64,000 nucleotides of DNA from NCBI RefSeq assembly GCF_900094795.1, contig NZ_FMBC01000013.1, forward strand, positions 34,354 through 98,353. Direction: 5' to 3'. This document shows positions 41,830 to 51,337 of this stretch, piece by piece (position 1 is the stretch's first letter; every line of letters begins with the position of its first letter). Source of the stretch: Kosakonia oryziphila (GTDB lineage: Bacteria; Pseudomonadota; Gammaproteobacteria; Enterobacterales; Enterobacteriaceae). The position numbers and the translations under genes are program-made. The notes under the pieces were generated by a model. It searched no databases. It had not been told where the DNA came from and saw only the letters and a list, made by a program, of their open reading frames with translations.

Positions 41830-43917
41830 ATGGATAGTAAACGTCTGGAACAGGCCGCACTGGCGGCGGGGATCAGTCCAAACTACATCAATGCGCACGG
41901 TAAACCGCAGTCCATTACGGCGCACACCAGGCAGCGTTTGCTGGCGGCAATGCACGTCGCAAACGCAACGGCGCTCAGCGTACCGCCGGTTCCTGCCGTG
42001 CAGGTGTTTATTCACGGAAAAAAGAAAATTTTTCCGGTAGCTGGCAAGGGGAGTTTCCAGTGGCAACTGGTCACGGAAGCCGGCAAGCAGTATCGGGGAC
42101 AGGTAAACGGCGGAGAAAATCTGCCGTTACCGGGTGGTCTGGCGCTCGGTTATCACACGCTGACGCTGGAACAGCAGAAGCAGCGCTGGCAGTGCCGGTT
42201 GATCATCGCACCTGTCCGCTGCTATGAACCACAGGCTCTGCTGGAAGGGAAAAAATTGTGGGGCGCCTGTGTTCAGCTCTATACCCTGCGTTCAAATGAT
42301 AACTGGGGTATAGGGGATTTCGGCGACCTGAAAAAGATGCTCGGTGATGTGGCGCAGCGCGGCGGGGCATTTATTGGTCTCAACCCGATCCACGCGCTTT
42401 ACCCGGCGAATCCGGAGAGCGCCAGTCCCTATAGTCCTTCATCGCGGCGCTGGCTGAATATCATCTACATCGATGTTAACGCAGTGGCGGATTTTCACGA
42501 CAGCGAAGAGGCGCAGGCTTGGTGGCAGCTTCCCACCACTCAACATACCTTGCGTGCCGCGCGCGATGCGGAGTGGGTGGATTACGCGTCGGTGACGGCA
42601 CTGAAACTGGCGGCGCTGAGTCTTGCATGGCGACATTTCCGCCAGCGTGCGGACGATGACCCGCAGCAAGCCGCTTTCCGTCGCTTTGTTGAACAGCAGG
42701 GTGAAAGCCTGTACTGGCAGGCAGCGTTTGACGCGCTGCATGCTAATCAGGTGAAAGAGGATGCGCTACGCTGGGGCTGGCCGGTATGGCCGGAAGGGTA
42801 TCAATCCACCTTCAGCCCACAGGTAGAAGCCTTCTGCAAGGCGCATGCTGACGAGGTCGATTTTTATCTCTGGTTGCAGTGGCTGGCGTATACCCAGTTT
42901 GCTGAGTGCTGGGAAACCTGCCAGCACAATGCGATGCCCATCGGTCTCTACCGCGACCTGGCGGTTGGCGTGGCGGAAGGTGGCGCAGAAACCTGGCGCG
43001 ATCGCGATCTGTACTGTCTGAAAGCTTCTGTCGGCGCGCCGCCGGATATTCTGGGGCCACTCGGGCAAAACTGGGGTCTGCCGCCGATGGATCCGCACGT
43101 GATGCGGGCGCGTGCCTATGCACCATTTATCGATCTGCTGCGTGCCAATATGGCTAGTTGCGGTGCGTTACGTATCGACCATGTTATGTCGATGCTGCGT
43201 CTGTGGTGGATCCCGTATGGCGAAACGGCGGACCACGGTGCTTATGTGCAGTATCCGGTGGATGATCTGCTGGCTATTCTGGCGCTGGAAAGTCAGCGGC
43301 ATCAGTGCATGGTAATTGGCGAGGATCTGGGAACCGTGCCGGTAGAGATTATCGGCAAGCTGCGCAGTAGCGGCGTTTACTCTTACAAAGTGCTCTACTT
43401 CGAAAACGATCATCAGAAAAACTTCCGCGCACCACAGGTCTGGCCGCAGCAGTCGATGGCGGTAGCGACGACGCACGATCTCCCGACCCTGCGTGGTTAC
43501 TGGGAGAGCGGCGATTTAACCCTCGGCAAAACGCTGGGGTTATACCCCGATGAAAAGGTACTGCGCAGTTTGTATCAGGATCGTGAACGGGCGAAGCAGG
43601 GGCTGCTGGATGCGCTGCATCAGCATGGTTGCCTGCCGAAGCGCGCCGGGCATAACGCGTCGCGCATGCCGATGACGGAGATCCTGAATCGCGGTATGCA
43701 ACGCTATATTGCCGATAGCAACAGTGCATTACTGGGTTTACAGCCGGAAGACTGGCTGGATATGCCGGGGCCGGTGAACATTCCGGGCACCAGTTATCAG
43801 TACAAAAACTGGCGACGTAAGCTGTCTGTGTCGCTGGAAGCGATGTTTAGCGATGAGAAGGTTAACAAGCTGATCAAAGATCTCGACCGACGGCGCAAAG
43901 TTGCAGGAAAACGTTAG
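41830..43917 (+). CDS. malQ: 4-alpha-glucanotransferase (amylomaltase) MalQ
   Basis: 695 aa (E. coli 694). It is a GH77 enzyme that transfers maltodextrin segments and releases glucose. The nucleophile Asp lies in ALRIDHVMSMLRLWW near residue 445, the acid/base Glu in MVIGEDLGTVP near residue 495, and the third acid in TTHDLPTLRGYW near residue 545. The N-terminal 130-residue extension is typical of the enterobacterial form. It is co-transcribed with malP behind GGAAGCGAG. A large inverted-repeat terminator follows. Confidence 0.96.
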   Translation: MDSKRLEQAALAAGISPNYINAHGKPQSITAHTRQRLLAAMHVANATALSVPPVPAVQVFIHGKKKIFPVAGKGSFQWQLVTEAGKQYRGQVNGGENLPLPGGLALGYHTLTLEQQKQRWQCRLIIAPVRCYEPQALLEGKKLWGACVQLYTLRSNDNWGIGDFGDLKKMLGDVAQRGGAFIGLNPIHALYPANPESASPYSPSSRRWLNIIYIDVNAVADFHDSEEAQAWWQLPTTQHTLRAARDAEWVDYASVTALKLAALSLAWRHFRQRADDDPQQAAFRRFVEQQGESLYWQAAFDALHANQVKEDALRWGWPVWPEGYQSTFSPQVEAFCKAHADEVDFYLWLQWLAYTQFAECWETCQHNAMPIGLYRDLAVGVAEGGAETWRDRDLYCLKASVGAPPDILGPLGQNWGLPPMDPHVMRARAYAPFIDLLRANMASCGALRIDHVMSMLRLWWIPYGETADHGAYVQYPVDDLLAILALESQRHQCMVIGEDLGTVPVEIIGKLRSSGVYSYKVLYFENDHQKNFRAPQVWPQQSMAVATTHDLPTLRGYWESGDLTLGKTLGLYPDEKVLRSLYQDRERAKQGLLDALHQHGCLPKRAGHNASRMPMTEILNRGMQRYIADSNSALLGLQPEDWLDMPGPVNIPGTSYQYKNWRRKLSVSLEAMFSDEKVNKLIKDLDRRRKVAGKR

Positions 43918-43918
43918 T

Positions 43919-43981
43919 AAAAAAGCCCGGATATATTGGACTCCTACCGAAAAGTTGGGCAGTTCATATCCGGGCTTTTTG
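43919..43981. terminator. Bidirectional terminator between malQ and gntT
   Basis: AAAAAGCCCGGATAT (from 43920) and ATATCCGGGCTTTTT (to 43980) form a perfect 15-bp stem. The A-run and T-run allow it to work for malQ and, from the other side, for gntT. The loop is about 32 bases long. Confidence 0.88.
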
Positions 43982-44026
43982 TCCTGCTTCGTCTACTTTG
44001 CTTTATTCGGCTTACAGGTTATGCAG

Positions 44027-44053
44027 GCCCGGTAAACGTTAGCGCCACCGGGC
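44027..44053. repeat. REP-like palindrome after gntT
   Basis: GCCCGGTAAACG...CGCCACCGGGC, arms GCCCGGT (44027-44033) and ACCGGGC (44047-44053). It is of the same class as 32362-32389 and 45780-45806 and lies ten bases past the gntT stop. Confidence 0.7.
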
Positions 44054-44062
44054 AATTGAAAA

Positions 44063-45379
44063 TCAGACCACCATTCCCAGCAGCAGACAACCTACCAGGC
44101 CGCACACTGAAATAATGGTTTCCAGCGCCGACCATGAACGCATGGTCTCACCGATGGTCAGGTTAAAGTACTCTTTGAACAGCCAAAAGCCCGGATCGTT
44201 AACGTGAGAGAAAATTACGCTACCGGAGCCAACGGCAATCACCATCAGTTCCGGACTAACACCAGTGGTGGCAATCAGCGGCGCGGCAATACCACCTGCG
44301 GTAATAGCCGCAACGGTTGCGGAACCCAGCGCAATACGCAGTATCGCAGCAATCAACCAGGCCATAAACAGCGGAGAGAGGCTCGTGGCATGCATCATGG
44401 AAGCGATGTATTTATCCACGCCGCTATCAACCAGCACCTGTTTGAATGCGCCGCCGCCGCCGATGATCAACAACATCATGGCGATGATTTTGATGGATGA
44501 GGTCAGCGTGTCATTGATGTCATCCATAGAACGGCCGCGGTTCAGACCGAAAGTGAAGACCGCAATCAGTACCGCGATCATGGTTGCCATCACCGGGTCG
44601 CCGAAGAACTCAGCATAAGGCAGAATCGCATGGCCTTTCGGCAGCAGCATTTCCGCTACTGCGCGCAGCGCCATCAAAATCACCGGTACCAGGGAAGTCC
44701 AGACGCTGACGCCGAAACCTGGCATTTCTTCTTCGGTAAAGGTTTTGGAGTTGTACAGACCTTCCGGAATCGGCTTATCAATGCTTTTCAGGAAACGTGC
44801 ATAGACCGGGCCTGCGAGGATCACAGTCGGGATACCGAGCAGCGTGCCGTACAGCAGGGTTTTACCCATGTCCGCGTGGAAGATTGTTGCGATAGCTGTC
44901 GGGCCTGGATGCGGCGGCAGGAAGCCGTGCGTCACAGAGAGTGCTGCTGCCATCGGTACGCCAACATACAGCAGCGGAATGCGTGCAGAGGCGGCGATAG
45001 TGAATACCAGCGGCAGCAACAGCACAAAACCGACTTCATAGAATAGGGCGAAACCAACGGTAAAACCGGTCAGCACAACGGCCCATTGAATATGTTTACG
45101 ACCGAACTTTTCGATGAGCGTCGTGGCGATGCGCTGTGCGCCGCCGCAGTCTGCCAGCAGTTTGCCGAGCATGGCGCCGAAGCCCATGATCAGCGCAAGG
45201 CTGCCCAACGTACCGCCCACGCCCGCTTTAATCGATTTGATAACGGCATCCAGTGGCATGCCCTGCATCATCCCGACGGCTAGCGCCACCAGAATCAGAG
45301 CGATAAATCCGTTGAGTTTGAAACGGATCATTAACAGGAGTAAGAGGACAACACCGATAGCGACAATGACTAATGGCAT
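44063..45379 (-). CDS. gntT: High-affinity gluconate transporter GntT
   Basis: 438 aa, the E. coli length. It is a GntP-family proton symporter and a paralogue of GntU, about 12-14 hydrophobic segments. GFGAMLGKLLADCGGAQRIA lies near residue 70, VGFALFYEVGFVLLLPL near residue 110, and GSGSVIFSHVNDPGFW near residue 385. It is a single gene, divergent from the nfuA side and convergent with malQ. It has GntR operator-like palindromes and a CRP-like site 160-300 bp upstream, so it is co-regulated with the gntKU operon 26 kb away. Confidence 0.96.
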   Translation of the reverse strand: MPLVIVAIGVVLLLLLMIRFKLNGFIALILVALAVGMMQGMPLDAVIKSIKAGVGGTLGSLALIMGFGAMLGKLLADCGGAQRIATTLIEKFGRKHIQWAVVLTGFTVGFALFYEVGFVLLLPLVFTIAASARIPLLYVGVPMAAALSVTHGFLPPHPGPTAIATIFHADMGKTLLYGTLLGIPTVILAGPVYARFLKSIDKPIPEGLYNSKTFTEEEMPGFGVSVWTSLVPVILMALRAVAEMLLPKGHAILPYAEFFGDPVMATMIAVLIAVFTFGLNRGRSMDDINDTLTSSIKIIAMMLLIIGGGGAFKQVLVDSGVDKYIASMMHATSLSPLFMAWLIAAILRIALGSATVAAITAGGIAAPLIATTGVSPELMVIAVGSGSVIFSHVNDPGFWLFKEYFNLTIGETMRSWSALETIISVCGLVGCLLLGMVV

Positions 45380-45539
45380 GATTTACCTGGCCTTTAATTT
45401 GTTATGGGTAACGTCAGTGTTTCTTGGCAGCCGCTAAAAGCTCCCGAACCGGGAAGAGCGAACTGCGGCACCATTACGGCTGGACATCCATTGCTAAAAA
45501 TTGTAGTCGGATGTTTTTATCTTGTTGGTGCTGTCTGGA

Positions 45540-45555
45540 ATGATACGGGTAACAT
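45540..45555 (-). promoter_or_regulatory. GntR operator 1 of gntT
   Basis: ATGATACGGGTAACAT matches the GntR palindrome ATGTTACCCGTAACAT at 14 of 16 bases. It lies 161 bp before the gntT start, close to where the promoter is expected. Confidence 0.72.
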
Positions 45556-45584
45556 CCATGAAAAGAGAATCACCCCGCCGATCT

Positions 45585-45606
45585 AAATGTGAGATCTGAG
45601 ACATGC
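45585..45606 (-). promoter_or_regulatory. CRP-like site upstream of gntT
   Basis: AAATGTGAGATCTGAGACATGC holds TGTGA-N6-AGACA, a full left half and three of five in the right half of the CRP consensus. It lies between the two GntR operators. Confidence 0.55.
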
Positions 45607-45659
45607 GTCATATTAACACCGGGAAACTAGTTTGCTTTGAAGGGCAGGACACGCGCACA

Positions 45660-45676
45660 AAGATACGGGTAACAGC
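45660..45676 (-). promoter_or_regulatory. GntR operator 2 of gntT
   Basis: AAGATACGGGTAACAGC repeats the ATACGGGTAACA core of operator 1, 120 bp further upstream. Two separated operators would allow looping by GntR, as described for E. coli gntT. Confidence 0.65.
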
Positions 45677-45779
45677 CTGAGATCACAGGTAGAAACGGAA
45701 CGGGTGCAGGTGAGATATGATGAAAATAACCATTGCGTGGGGGTTAACGAGCCGGTAAGTCATACCTGAGAACAGGCAG

Positions 45780-45806
45780 GCCCGGCACACTTTCGCGTTA
45801 CCGGGC
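45780..45806. repeat. REP-like palindrome at the 3' end of nfuA
   Basis: GCCCGGCACACTTTCGCGTTACCGGGC has complementary GCCCGG and CCGGGC ends, the third member of the class at 32362 and 44027. It begins 20 bp past the nfuA stop. Confidence 0.65.
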
Positions 45807-45825
45807 AATGCTCTGTGGAGCAGGC

Positions 45826-46401
45826 TTAGTAGTAAGAGTGCTCGCCGCGCTGGTGTTCGGTGAGATCGCGCACACCTTTCAGTTCAGGGAACTCGGTCAG
45901 CAGTTGCTTCTCGATCCCCTCCTTCAGCGTTACGTCTACCATAGAGCAACCGTTACAACCGCCACCAAATTGCAGAATGGCGTAGCCTTCGTCGGTGATC
46001 TCCATCAGCGAGACGCGGCCACCGTGGCCAGCCAGTTGTGGGTTGATTTGCGATTGCAGCAGGTACTCAACGCGCTCCATCAGCGGCGCGTCGTCGGAAA
46101 CTTTACGCATTTTAGCGTTTGGCGCCTTCAGCGTGAGCTGGGAACCTAATTGATCGGTCACAAAATCAATTTCCGCATCTTCCAGATACGGTGCGCTCAG
46201 TTCATCGACATAGGCAATCAGTTGTTCAAATTTCAGCGCGGTATCGGTCGCTTCAACTGCATCTGGCGGGCAATAAGACACGCCGCATTCGGCGTTTGGC
46301 GTGCCTGGGTTAATCACAAATACGCGAATTTGTGTCCCTTCTTCCTGATTTGCCAGCAGTTTGGAAAAGTGCGCCTGGGCAGCGTCGGAAATACGGATCA
46401 T
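45826..46401 (-). CDS. nfuA: Fe-S biogenesis protein NfuA
   Basis: 191 aa, the E. coli length. It is a carrier that delivers 4Fe-4S clusters to target enzymes, including under oxidative stress. The N-terminal part is a degenerate A-type carrier domain ([21 protein letters not shown]) and the C-terminal Nfu domain has the cluster-binding CNGC (Cys149 and Cys152) in [15 protein letters not shown]. It is also known as GntY, named for its position beside gntT, which is unrelated in function. It lies downstream of gntX on the same strand, 58 bp apart. Confidence 0.97.
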   Translation of the reverse strand: MIRISDAAQAHFSKLLANQEEGTQIRVFVINPGTPNAECGVSYCPPDAVEATDTALKFEQLIAYVDELSAPYLEDAEIDFVTDQLGSQLTLKAPNAKMRKVSDDAPLMERVEYLLQSQINPQLAGHGGRVSLMEITDEGYAILQFGGGCNGCSMVDVTLKEGIEKQLLTEFPELKGVRDLTEHQRGEHSYY

Positions 46402-46459
46402 AGCAATGGCCTAATAGTTGACTATTTTACTTGGTTATAATACGCCCATCATCGAGGGT

Positions 46460-47134
46460 CTACAAGGTTCGACACAGGCACCAGACCTGAACAGTCGCTG
46501 CGCCGCTGCGCAAAAGCAGCCGGGAGATCTCCGCAACAGTGCTGCCGGTCGTGACGACATCATCCACCAGAACGATATGGAGCCCGGCTATTGGCAATTC
46601 AAGGCGAAAGGCATTTTTCAGGTTCTTCCTGCGCAGCCTGGCGCTTAAATGATGCTGCACCGGCGTTGCTCGCAGACGTTTAAGCGCCGTGTGTGAATAG
46701 CTGCACGGTAGCCAGCGCGCCAGTGGTCGGCACAGCAAATCGCTTTGATTAAACCCGCGTCGCCACTGGCGTCGGGCATGTAACGGAACGCTAAGGAGCA
46801 GGTCTGGCTGCGGGTATTTACCGCTCTGTATCACCCTGAGAAGCAATAGCCGCGCCAGTGCACTGGCAAGCTCCGGGCGTGGATGAAATTTAAACTGCTG
46901 TACCAGCGTACTCAGCGGTGGCGCGTAGTCCCCCACCGCGATGAGCCGCTGCCAGGGCTGCGGTTTTTGCAGACAACGGCCGCAGGGCACATTTTCATGG
47001 CCAGCAGGTAAACCGCACAAAGGGCAAACTTTTTCCTGCATTTGCATCGCGCGGGTGCAGCCCGAACAGATTCCCCAATGACTGAGCATTAACGGCATTC
47101 GGCATAGCCAGCATAAGCCCTGCACTGTTAGCAT
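46460..47134 (-). CDS. gntX: ComF-family phosphoribosyltransferase-like protein GntX
   Basis: 224 aa (K-12 227). The N-terminal zinc-ribbon-like part has four CxxC-type pairs (CWLC, CSGC, CPLCGLP, CGRC), and the C-terminal domain has the phosphoribosyl pyrophosphate loop VLVDDVVTTGSTVAEI near residues 183-198. It belongs to the ComFC family. A role in DNA utilisation as a carbon source has been reported for E. coli; the gluconate name is historical. It is divergent from bioH, with 38 bp between starts. Confidence 0.93.
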   Translation of the reverse strand: MLTVQGLCWLCRMPLMLSHWGICSGCTRAMQMQEKVCPLCGLPAGHENVPCGRCLQKPQPWQRLIAVGDYAPPLSTLVQQFKFHPRPELASALARLLLLRVIQSGKYPQPDLLLSVPLHARRQWRRGFNQSDLLCRPLARWLPCSYSHTALKRLRATPVQHHLSARLRRKNLKNAFRLELPIAGLHIVLVDDVVTTGSTVAEISRLLLRSGAATVQVWCLCRTL

Positions 47135-47172
47135 GTTCCACCTCCTTGTGTGAAGAAAGGGAACGATAGCGG

Positions 47173-47943
47173 ATGAAAGACATCTGGTGGCAAACCAAAG
47201 GTGAGGGCGATTGTCATCTTGTGCTGCTGCACGGCTGGGGACTGAATGCCCAGGTATGGGATTGCATAACTCCGGAACTGAGTGCGCATTTTACGCTGCA
47301 TCTGGTCGATTTACCGGGCTACGGCAGAAGTACGGGATTTAGCTCGTTATCGCTTGGGCAGATGGTTGACATTGTTCTGGCACAAGCGCCGGAACGAGCG
47401 ATTTGGCTGGGCTGGAGCCTGGGTGGGCTGGTAGCCAGCCGCGTGGCGTTGCAGGCACCGGAACGCGTAAGCGCGCTGGTGACGGTTGCTTCCTCGCCGT
47501 GCTTCGGCGCGCAAGGCGAATGGGCCGGCATTAAACCCGAAGTACTGGCCGGTTTTCAGCATCAGTTGAGCGAGGATTTTCAGCGTACCGTCGAGCGTTT
47601 TCTCGCGCTGCAAACGTTGGGAACGGAAACAGCAAGGCAGGATGCTCGCCAGTTAAAAAACGCAGTGCTGTCGCTGGAAATGCCCTCTGTTGAGGTGCTG
47701 AATGGCGGGCTGGAGATCCTGAAAACAGTGGATTTACGTGCCGCATTATCATCGATGAGGCTGCCGTTTTTACGTCTCTACGGGCGGCTCGACGGGCTGG
47801 TACCGCGCAAAATCGTGCCGGTACTGGATGCGATGTGGCCTGCAAGCGAATCGATTGTCTTTGCGAAAGCGGCGCATGCGCCTTTTATCTCACATCCGAC
47901 CGAGTTCTGCGAAGCCCTGCTGGCGTTAAAGGCAAAGTTGTGA
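47173..47943 (+). CDS. bioH: Pimeloyl-ACP methyl ester carboxylesterase BioH
   Basis: 256 aa, the E. coli length. It is an alpha/beta hydrolase that removes the methyl group from pimeloyl-ACP methyl ester, ending the BioC cycle in biotin synthesis. The nucleophile elbow is GWSLGG with Ser82, the Asp lies in LDGLVPRK (about 207), and the His in AKAAHAPF (about 235). The oxyanion [10 protein letters not shown] follows strand 1. It is unlinked to other bio genes, as in E. coli. It ends 33 bp before the convergent end of feoC, where K-12 would have rpnA. Confidence 0.97.
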   Translation: MKDIWWQTKGEGDCHLVLLHGWGLNAQVWDCITPELSAHFTLHLVDLPGYGRSTGFSSLSLGQMVDIVLAQAPERAIWLGWSLGGLVASRVALQAPERVSALVTVASSPCFGAQGEWAGIKPEVLAGFQHQLSEDFQRTVERFLALQTLGTETARQDARQLKNAVLSLEMPSVEVLNGGLEILKTVDLRAALSSMRLPFLRLYGRLDGLVPRKIVPVLDAMWPASESIVFAKAAHAPFISHPTEFCEALLALKAKL

Positions 47944-47976
47944 AAACCGCCTGCTAGCGTATTGCCTATTGGGCCT

Positions 47977-48216
47977 TCAGCACAGCGTCCACCACTCCTG
48001 CAGGCAGGCGCTTTTCCCTTCCGGACACTGCTTACAGCTACCGGTCAAACAACCGGTAGTCTCTTCCTGAACACGCATCACTTTACCCATCGCTTCCATG
48101 CGACCCAGCATGGCATCAATCATCGCTCTGGGCGTGCGCAGCGTGCTGCTCAACTGCTGCGCATCCATTCTTCCCCGAAGCGCCAGCAGATCGCGAATCT
48201 CAAGTAATGATGCCAT
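47977..48216 (-). CDS. feoC: Ferrous iron transport regulator FeoC
   Basis: 79 aa (K-12 78). It is a small winged-helix protein that interacts with FeoB. The N-terminal helix-turn-helix is [19 protein letters not shown], and the C-terminal half has a four-cysteine loop ([16 protein letters not shown]) that can hold an iron-sulfur cluster. It is the last gene of feoABC, 11 bp after feoB. Confidence 0.93.
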   Translation of the reverse strand: MASLLEIRDLLALRGRMDAQQLSSTLRTPRAMIDAMLGRMEAMGKVMRVQEETTGCLTGSCKQCPEGKSACLQEWWTLC

Positions 48217-48227
48217 GGCTTCACTCC

Positions 48228-50546
48228 TTAATGGCAGTCGCCTGTCGGGCTGTCACAGCAACTGGCGACAGTTTTACGTGTAGCCAGCGTACTGATATCC
48301 ACCCGGCTTCTGGCACGGCGCAGCGCGTTAATCACCACCACGTTAAACAGGAGAACCGCCAAAATGCAGGTCAGGCTGTAGAGTGGATGCTGGTTAAAGG
48401 TGGCGCTTTGATAGAACAACGTTGCCAGTGAGTAGGCAATATTCAGCCCCCACAGCACCGAGAAACCCATCCAGCCACGGCTCGCCTCGCGGGCGATTGC
48501 GCCCATCGCGGTAATGCATGGCACGTAGAGCAGAACGAAAATCAGGTAGCTGTAGGCGGCGGCCGGGCTACCGAACTTCTGGCTCATTACGCCCATCGTA
48601 CCCGTCGCCATTTCACCGTCGCCTTTACTGGCTTCGATTGGGTTAGCCAGCACGCTCAAGCTGAAGGTATCGCGCACGCTCTTCACGGTGTCTTCCAGCG
48701 CGGCAATCAGCTCGCTGCTCAGGTTGAATTCCGCCGGATTAAAGCCAGCTTGCTCAATATTTTCGGCGGTATAGAGCGTATTTAGTGTACCTACCACGAC
48801 TTCTTTCGCCATCGCACCAGTGACCAGGCCGACTGTTGCCTGCCAGTGATCGCCATGCACGCCAATGGGCTCAAGCAGCGGCGTAAATACACGGCTGATC
48901 GACGCCAGCGCAGATTCATCGATTTTATGTACCGTACGGCCATCCAGCGAGAAACTGTTCATCGCGCTGAGGAAAATGCTGACGATGATGATGACCTTAC
49001 CCGCGCGGAGCACAAAGCCTTTCAGGCGCTGCCAGGTTTGCAGCAGCAGGCTTTTCAGATGCGGTACGTGATAGACCGGAAGCTCCATCACGAATGGCGA
49101 TGCTTCACCGCGCAGCAGGGTAAATTTCAACATCAACCCGGTGAGGATCGCCATCACAATCCCCAGCACGTAGAGTGAGAAAACGATGATCGCGCCATGC
49201 TGGCCGAAAAATGCCGCCGAGAAGACGGCGAAAATGGCCAGGCGTGCGCCACAGGACATAAACGGCGCCATCATGATAGTAATTAACCGTTCACGCGGGG
49301 CATCCAGCGTACGGGCACCCATCACTGACGGTACGTTGCAGCCGAAACCAACAATCAGCGGTACGAAGGATTTTCCCGGTAGCCCCAGCGATTGCATCAG
49401 CCGGTCCATCACAAAGGCTGCGCGCGCCATATAGCCGGAATCTTCGAGGAATGACATAAACAGGTACATCATGCCAAGCTGCGGCACCAGTGGCAGTACG
49501 GTATTCACCCCGCCGCCAAGCCCCTGCGCGAGAAAGACCGTCAGCCATTCCGGAAAGTGCAGCGTGGCGCCCAGCCACTGAATGCCATGGATAAAAATTG
49601 CGACCGAACCGGCGTCGAAGATCGGCTGGAACGCGCCGCCAATGTTGATGGCGAACAGGAACATCAGATACATGACGAACAGAAAGATCGGCAGACCCAA
49701 AAAGCGGTTGATCACAATACGGTCAACGGCTGCGGTAAACTTGCTCGGCTCGGCCGTTAACGTGTTGCTGACGGTATCGCAGATGGCGGCAATCGACTGG
49801 TAACGCGCATCGGCAATATGTAGCGCTGGATCGTCCATCTCGGTTTTCAGACGGGAGAGTGCGGCGTCGAATTGCTGGTTGTTGATGCCTGAGTTGGCGC
49901 GGCTGTAGATATCGCCCTCAAGTATTTGCAGGCCCATCCAGCGGCGCTGCTGTTGCGGAAGTTCATCCGGTATCAGCGCGGCCAGCGCGTCGGCTTCATG
50001 GGAGAGCGGTTGGGCGTAATGCACCAGTTCAATATTGTCATTTGCGCGATGACGATCCACTGCCAGCTTCAGTGCCTCAATACCACGACCACGTGTTGAT
50101 ACCAGCGGGATCACCGGGCAGCCAAGACGGGCTGAAAGAGCATCAATATCGATGCGCACTTTTTGCTTTTCAGCGATATCCAGCATGTTAAGGGCGATGA
50201 TGCACGGTACGCCCAGTTCCAGCAGTTGCAGTGTCAGATAAAGATTGCGTTCAAGATTCGAGGCATCCACCACATTGATCAGCAGATCGGCATCGCCGCT
50301 CAAAATATAGTGACAGGCGATCTGTTCATCCAACGATGTTTGCGCCGAAATGGTGGTCAGCGAATAGGTGCCGGGTAGGTCAACTAGCGTAACCTGGTGA
50401 TCGGTTGTGGTGAAAAAGCCCTCTTTGCGCTCTACCGTCACGCCAGACCAGTTTCCAACCCGCTGGCGCGCGCCCGTTAACTGATTGAATAATGTAGTCT
50501 TACCTGAATTAGGATTACCAATTAAACCAATGGTCAATTTTTTCAT
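48228..50546 (-). CDS. feoB: Ferrous iron permease FeoB
   Basis: 772 aa (E. coli 773). It is an inner-membrane ferrous iron transporter with an N-terminal GTPase-like domain. The G1 loop is GNPNSGKTT (residues 10-18), G2/G3 regions include DLPGTYSL, and G4 is [11 protein letters not shown]. Two Gate domains with about eight to ten membrane helices follow, with [14 protein letters not shown] and [15 protein letters not shown] choose MKKLTIGL at 50546 over an ATG four codons earlier. Fur and FNR-type sites lie before feoA. Confidence 0.97.
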   Translation of the reverse strand: MKKLTIGLIGNPNSGKTTLFNQLTGARQRVGNWSGVTVERKEGFFTTTDHQVTLVDLPGTYSLTTISAQTSLDEQIACHYILSGDADLLINVVDASNLERNLYLTLQLLELGVPCIIALNMLDIAEKQKVRIDIDALSARLGCPVIPLVSTRGRGIEALKLAVDRHRANDNIELVHYAQPLSHEADALAALIPDELPQQQRRWMGLQILEGDIYSRANSGINNQQFDAALSRLKTEMDDPALHIADARYQSIAAICDTVSNTLTAEPSKFTAAVDRIVINRFLGLPIFLFVMYLMFLFAINIGGAFQPIFDAGSVAIFIHGIQWLGATLHFPEWLTVFLAQGLGGGVNTVLPLVPQLGMMYLFMSFLEDSGYMARAAFVMDRLMQSLGLPGKSFVPLIVGFGCNVPSVMGARTLDAPRERLITIMMAPFMSCGARLAIFAVFSAAFFGQHGAIIVFSLYVLGIVMAILTGLMLKFTLLRGEASPFVMELPVYHVPHLKSLLLQTWQRLKGFVLRAGKVIIIVSIFLSAMNSFSLDGRTVHKIDESALASISRVFTPLLEPIGVHGDHWQATVGLVTGAMAKEVVVGTLNTLYTAENIEQAGFNPAEFNLSSELIAALEDTVKSVRDTFSLSVLANPIEASKGDGEMATGTMGVMSQKFGSPAAAYSYLIFVLLYVPCITAMGAIAREASRGWMGFSVLWGLNIAYSLATLFYQSATFNQHPLYSLTCILAVLLFNVVVINALRRARSRVDISTLATRKTVASCCDSPTGDCH

Positions 50547-50578
50547 TTTACTTAGCACTCTATGTCATAGCTGACCGG

Positions 50579-50806
50579 TTAACGGGAGATGGCTTCCAGT
50601 TCGAGAAAAGCGAGATCTTTTTTCCGTAACACTAAATTAACGCGACGGGTTTCGATATGAACAGGATCGCCTAATGGCGCCACCCGTACCACATGAAAAG
50701 ATGAGCCGGGCAACATACCTAATGACAGGAGTTTTTGCCGCCAGGCCGGGCTTATCTGTTGCGAGAAGCCGGTAATTTTCCACACGCTGTCAGGAGAGAA
50801 ATGCAT
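50579..50806 (-). CDS. feoA: Ferrous iron transport protein FeoA
   Basis: 75 aa, the K-12 length. It is a small SH3-like cytoplasmic protein ([20 protein letters not shown], then [14 protein letters not shown] core [20 protein letters not shown]) required for FeoB activity. It is the first gene of feoABC, 32 bp before feoB. Confidence 0.95.
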   Translation of the reverse strand: MHFSPDSVWKITGFSQQISPAWRQKLLSLGMLPGSSFHVVRVAPLGDPVHIETRRVNLVLRKKDLAFLELEAISR

Positions 50807-50899
50807 AAGTGCCTACTTATTTTGCTGCGAGCTGATGTTTGCCGTATGTCGCCACGACGCACCATGAGCCAGTGAAGAGTAAAGAATAATCAACGAGAA

Positions 50900-50919
50900 C
50901 AATGATAATGAGAATAGTT
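50900..50919 (-). promoter_or_regulatory. Fur box before feoA
   Basis: CAATGATAATGAGAATAGTT contains AATGATAATGAGAATA, two GATAAT-type hexamers of the Fur consensus followed by a partial third. It is about 95 bp upstream of the feoA start, with an AT-rich promoter zone toward feoA. Confidence 0.75.
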
Positions 50920-50979
50920 TTTATCATCAATAATAAAAATGCGTAAGAACGGGAGAGGAAATAAAAATTCGATTTTGTT

Positions 50980-50993
50980 TTGACGTAGCTCAA
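50980..50993 (-). promoter_or_regulatory. FNR-type site before feoA
   Basis: TTGACGTAGCTCAA is a palindrome of the FNR/CRP family (TTGAT-N4-ATCAA), eight of ten consensus bases. FNR is known to activate feo anaerobically. It lies about 175 bp before feoA. Confidence 0.6.
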
Positions 50994-51113
50994 AAATAAG
51001 TTGGGTTCTGAATTTTACGCAGTGCAGTAAGATATCTACCAGAAATAAATAATTGTTATTAATGTCAGTGGCTTAATGTTTGAAATGTAAATCGGGCCGC
51101 AAGTTCGCTGATA

Positions 51114-51179
51114 TATACCCTAAATAATTCGAGTTGCAGGAAAGCCAACGCACATACAACTTGAAGTATGACGGGTATA
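51114..51179 (-). repeat. Short (internally deleted) ERIC element, inverted
   Basis: 66 bp. Read on the minus strand it opens TATACCCGTCATACTTCAA and closes CGAATTATTTAGGGTATA. It differs from the copy at 6449-6514 by six substitutions with no length difference, but is in the opposite orientation. It lies in the feoA-tex gap. Confidence 0.85.
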
Positions 51180-51309
51180 AACGCAATAGCAGTAATTTGA
51201 TGAGTAATTTTGAATATCAATCAGCAATAAAAATAATAAGTTAATGAATATCTGTGAGGTGCGTCGCTAAGAAAATTGCGCTTTTTCGACGGTGTTGCAC
51301 AAAAAATAA

Positions 51310-51336
51310 CCCCTCTCCCGCAAGAGAGGGGAGAGG
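51310..51336. terminator. Palindrome at the 3' end of tex
   Basis: CCCTCTCCC and GGGGAGAGG surround GCAAGAGA. On the minus strand it follows the tex stop, and TTATTTTTTGT follows the palindrome, so it can act as the tex terminator. It resembles the ggt/yhhY palindrome at 14110-14135. Confidence 0.6.
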
Positions 51337-51337
51337 A

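Larger units (their letters stand above)
45380..45825. promoter_or_regulatory. 446-bp region between gntT and nfuA
   Basis: No gene is visible. gntT is transcribed leftward from here and nfuA ends here. The gntT control elements (GntR operators, CRP-like site) occupy 45540-45675. The nfuA end carries a REP-like palindrome at 45780-45806. The rest shows no element that I recognise. Confidence 0.7.
50807..51337. promoter_or_regulatory. 531-bp feo control region and repeat-bearing gap to tex
   Basis: No gene is visible. The feo side (50880-51000) carries a Fur box and an FNR-type site. The middle and right parts are AT-rich and hold a short ERIC element (51114-51179) and, at the right end, the tex 3' palindrome (51310-51336). 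tex is transcribed leftward and ends here. Confidence 0.75.
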
